A DNA stretch of 6,549 nt from assembly GCA_024686055.1 (NCBI GenBank), contig JAIBDV010000172.1, positions 1-6,549 on the forward strand, given 5' to 3'. Made by a program: the position numbers and the translations under genes. The notes under the pieces are model-generated. The model saw only the letters and a list, made by a program, of their open reading frames with translations, did no database searches and had not been told where the DNA came from. Origin of the DNA: Neptuniibacter sp. Lineage in GTDB: Bacteria > Pseudomonadota > Gammaproteobacteria > Pseudomonadales > Balneatricaceae. Shown piece by piece: positions 5,947-6,549 of the stretch (the first letter of the stretch is position 1; the number at the start of each line of letters is the position of its first letter).

Positions 5947-6549
5947 AACTGATTTTTAAACTGTTGTGCACGGGCGGTGATAGCGTCGGCGGCAAACAAT
6001 GCATGTACCACCGCGGTCATATCGGCACCGGCCTCAATAAGCTGGCCCGCATTATCTACGCTAATGCCGCCAATCGCTACTATGGGCAGGGCGAAGCGTG
6101 ATCGGGCCTGGGCCAGAATTTCCATGGAGGCGGGTCTGGCACTGGGCTTGGTTTGTGAGGGAAAGAAGGCACCGAAGGCGAGGTAGTCTGCGCCGTCGTG
6201 TTGTGCCTGAGCGGCCAGTTCAAGGCTGTCATGGCAGGTGATGCCGATAATGGCGTCCGCCCCCAACTGTGCGCGGGCGGCGGCATGGCTACCGTCGCTC
6301 TGGCCCAGATGTACGCCAGCGGCACCGCAGGCCAGCGCCAGCTCGATATCGTCGTTGATCAGTAAGGGCACCTGATACTGCTGGCAAAGCAGGTTCAGCG
6401 CGCGGGCCTGACGCAAACGACGCTCGGCATCTGTGGATTTGTCGCGATACTGGACAATGGCTGCACCTCCCTGAAGCGCCTGTTACACATAGCTGAGCAG
6501 GGTTTCATCGTCGGCCATCAGGGTGCTATCAGTGATGGCGTAGAGACCA
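5943..6549 (-). pseudogene. thiE: Thiamine phosphate synthase gene interrupted by an in-frame TAA (N-terminal few codons outside window)
   Basis: The minus strand reads one continuous frame from 6548 to the stop at 5943. It gives GLYAITDSTLMADD...LLSYV (21 codons), then TAA at 6485-6483, then QALQGGAAIVQYRDKST onward for 179 residues. Both sides of the stop match ThiE without any frame change. ThiE is the cytoplasmic TIM-barrel enzyme that joins HMP-PP and thiazole phosphate to make thiamine phosphate. Downstream motifs are intact: QYRDK (pyrimidine pyrophosphate binding), INDD and HLGQSD (Mg/diphosphate), FPSQTKPSA, and IGGIS (phosphate loop). Related Pseudomonas proteins have Glu at the interrupted position (SYVEAAL), so GAA to TAA, one base, explains it. 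No ATG or GTG restart follows before QYRDK; the first usable codon, TTG at 6416, would omit that motif. It is therefore probably non-functional, unless the base is a sequencing error or the stop is read through. The gene lies upstream of hemL, as in Pseudomonas. Confidence 0.85.

Noticed and set aside
5943..6416. A shorter functional thiE starting at TTG 6416
   Set aside because: This start would omit the first strands of the barrel and the QYRDK substrate-binding motif, and conserved ThiE coding clearly continues upstream in the same frame to the right edge.
5892..6549. TPP riboswitch for the thiamine gene
   Set aside because: No THI-box sequence is visible. The thiE start itself lies beyond the right edge, so any upstream riboswitch would be outside the window.

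Overview
The window looks like chromosomal housekeeping DNA from a gammaproteobacterium of moderately high GC, most like the Pseudomonadales/Oceanospirillales. Three things point there: a class A penicillin-binding protein of the PBP1b type followed at once by a proline-rich TPR lipoprotein resembling Pseudomonas LpoP, a thiE-hemL gene order known from Pseudomonas, and a ThiE protein whose sequence style (GLYAITDS, QYRDKS, INDD) is Pseudomonas-like. I cannot name a genus. I see no mobile element, CRISPR array, rRNA or tRNA gene.

Layout. Positions 1-1653 (+) hold the C-terminal part of mrcB (PBP1b); its start lies left of the window. Five bases later comes the lpoP-like lipoprotein gene (1659-2279, +), the likely outer-membrane activator of that synthase. 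A 155-bp gap follows, with a strong hairpin whose U-tract lies on the minus strand, plus a series of smaller stem-loops. The gap separates lpoP from a convergent hotdog-fold acyl-CoA thioesterase gene (2435-2893, -). The thioesterase is divergent from a LysR-type regulator gene (3103-3984, +), and the 209-bp region between them is AT-rich and holds two inverted repeats. The regulator gene ends 3 bp from the end of the next minus-strand gene. From 6549 back to 3988 a minus-strand cluster reads thiE, hemL, then an unrecognised membrane protein gene.

How the genes work together. mrcB and lpoP form a cell-wall synthesis pair: inner-membrane glycosyltransferase/transpeptidase and outer-membrane activator. 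The divergent arrangement suggests, but does not prove, that the LysR protein regulates the thioesterase and itself. thiE (thiamine phosphate synthase) and hemL (glutamate-1-semialdehyde aminomutase, tetrapyrrole synthesis) are both cofactor-biosynthesis genes.

The most notable anomaly is that thiE, read in one unbroken frame from the right edge, carries an in-frame TAA at 6485-6483, inside the conserved N-terminal region. The gene is therefore either a recent nonsense pseudogene or contains a sequence error. I found no convincing undescribed multi-gene system; the rest of the interest is in small structured sites at gene borders and in the unidentified membrane protein.
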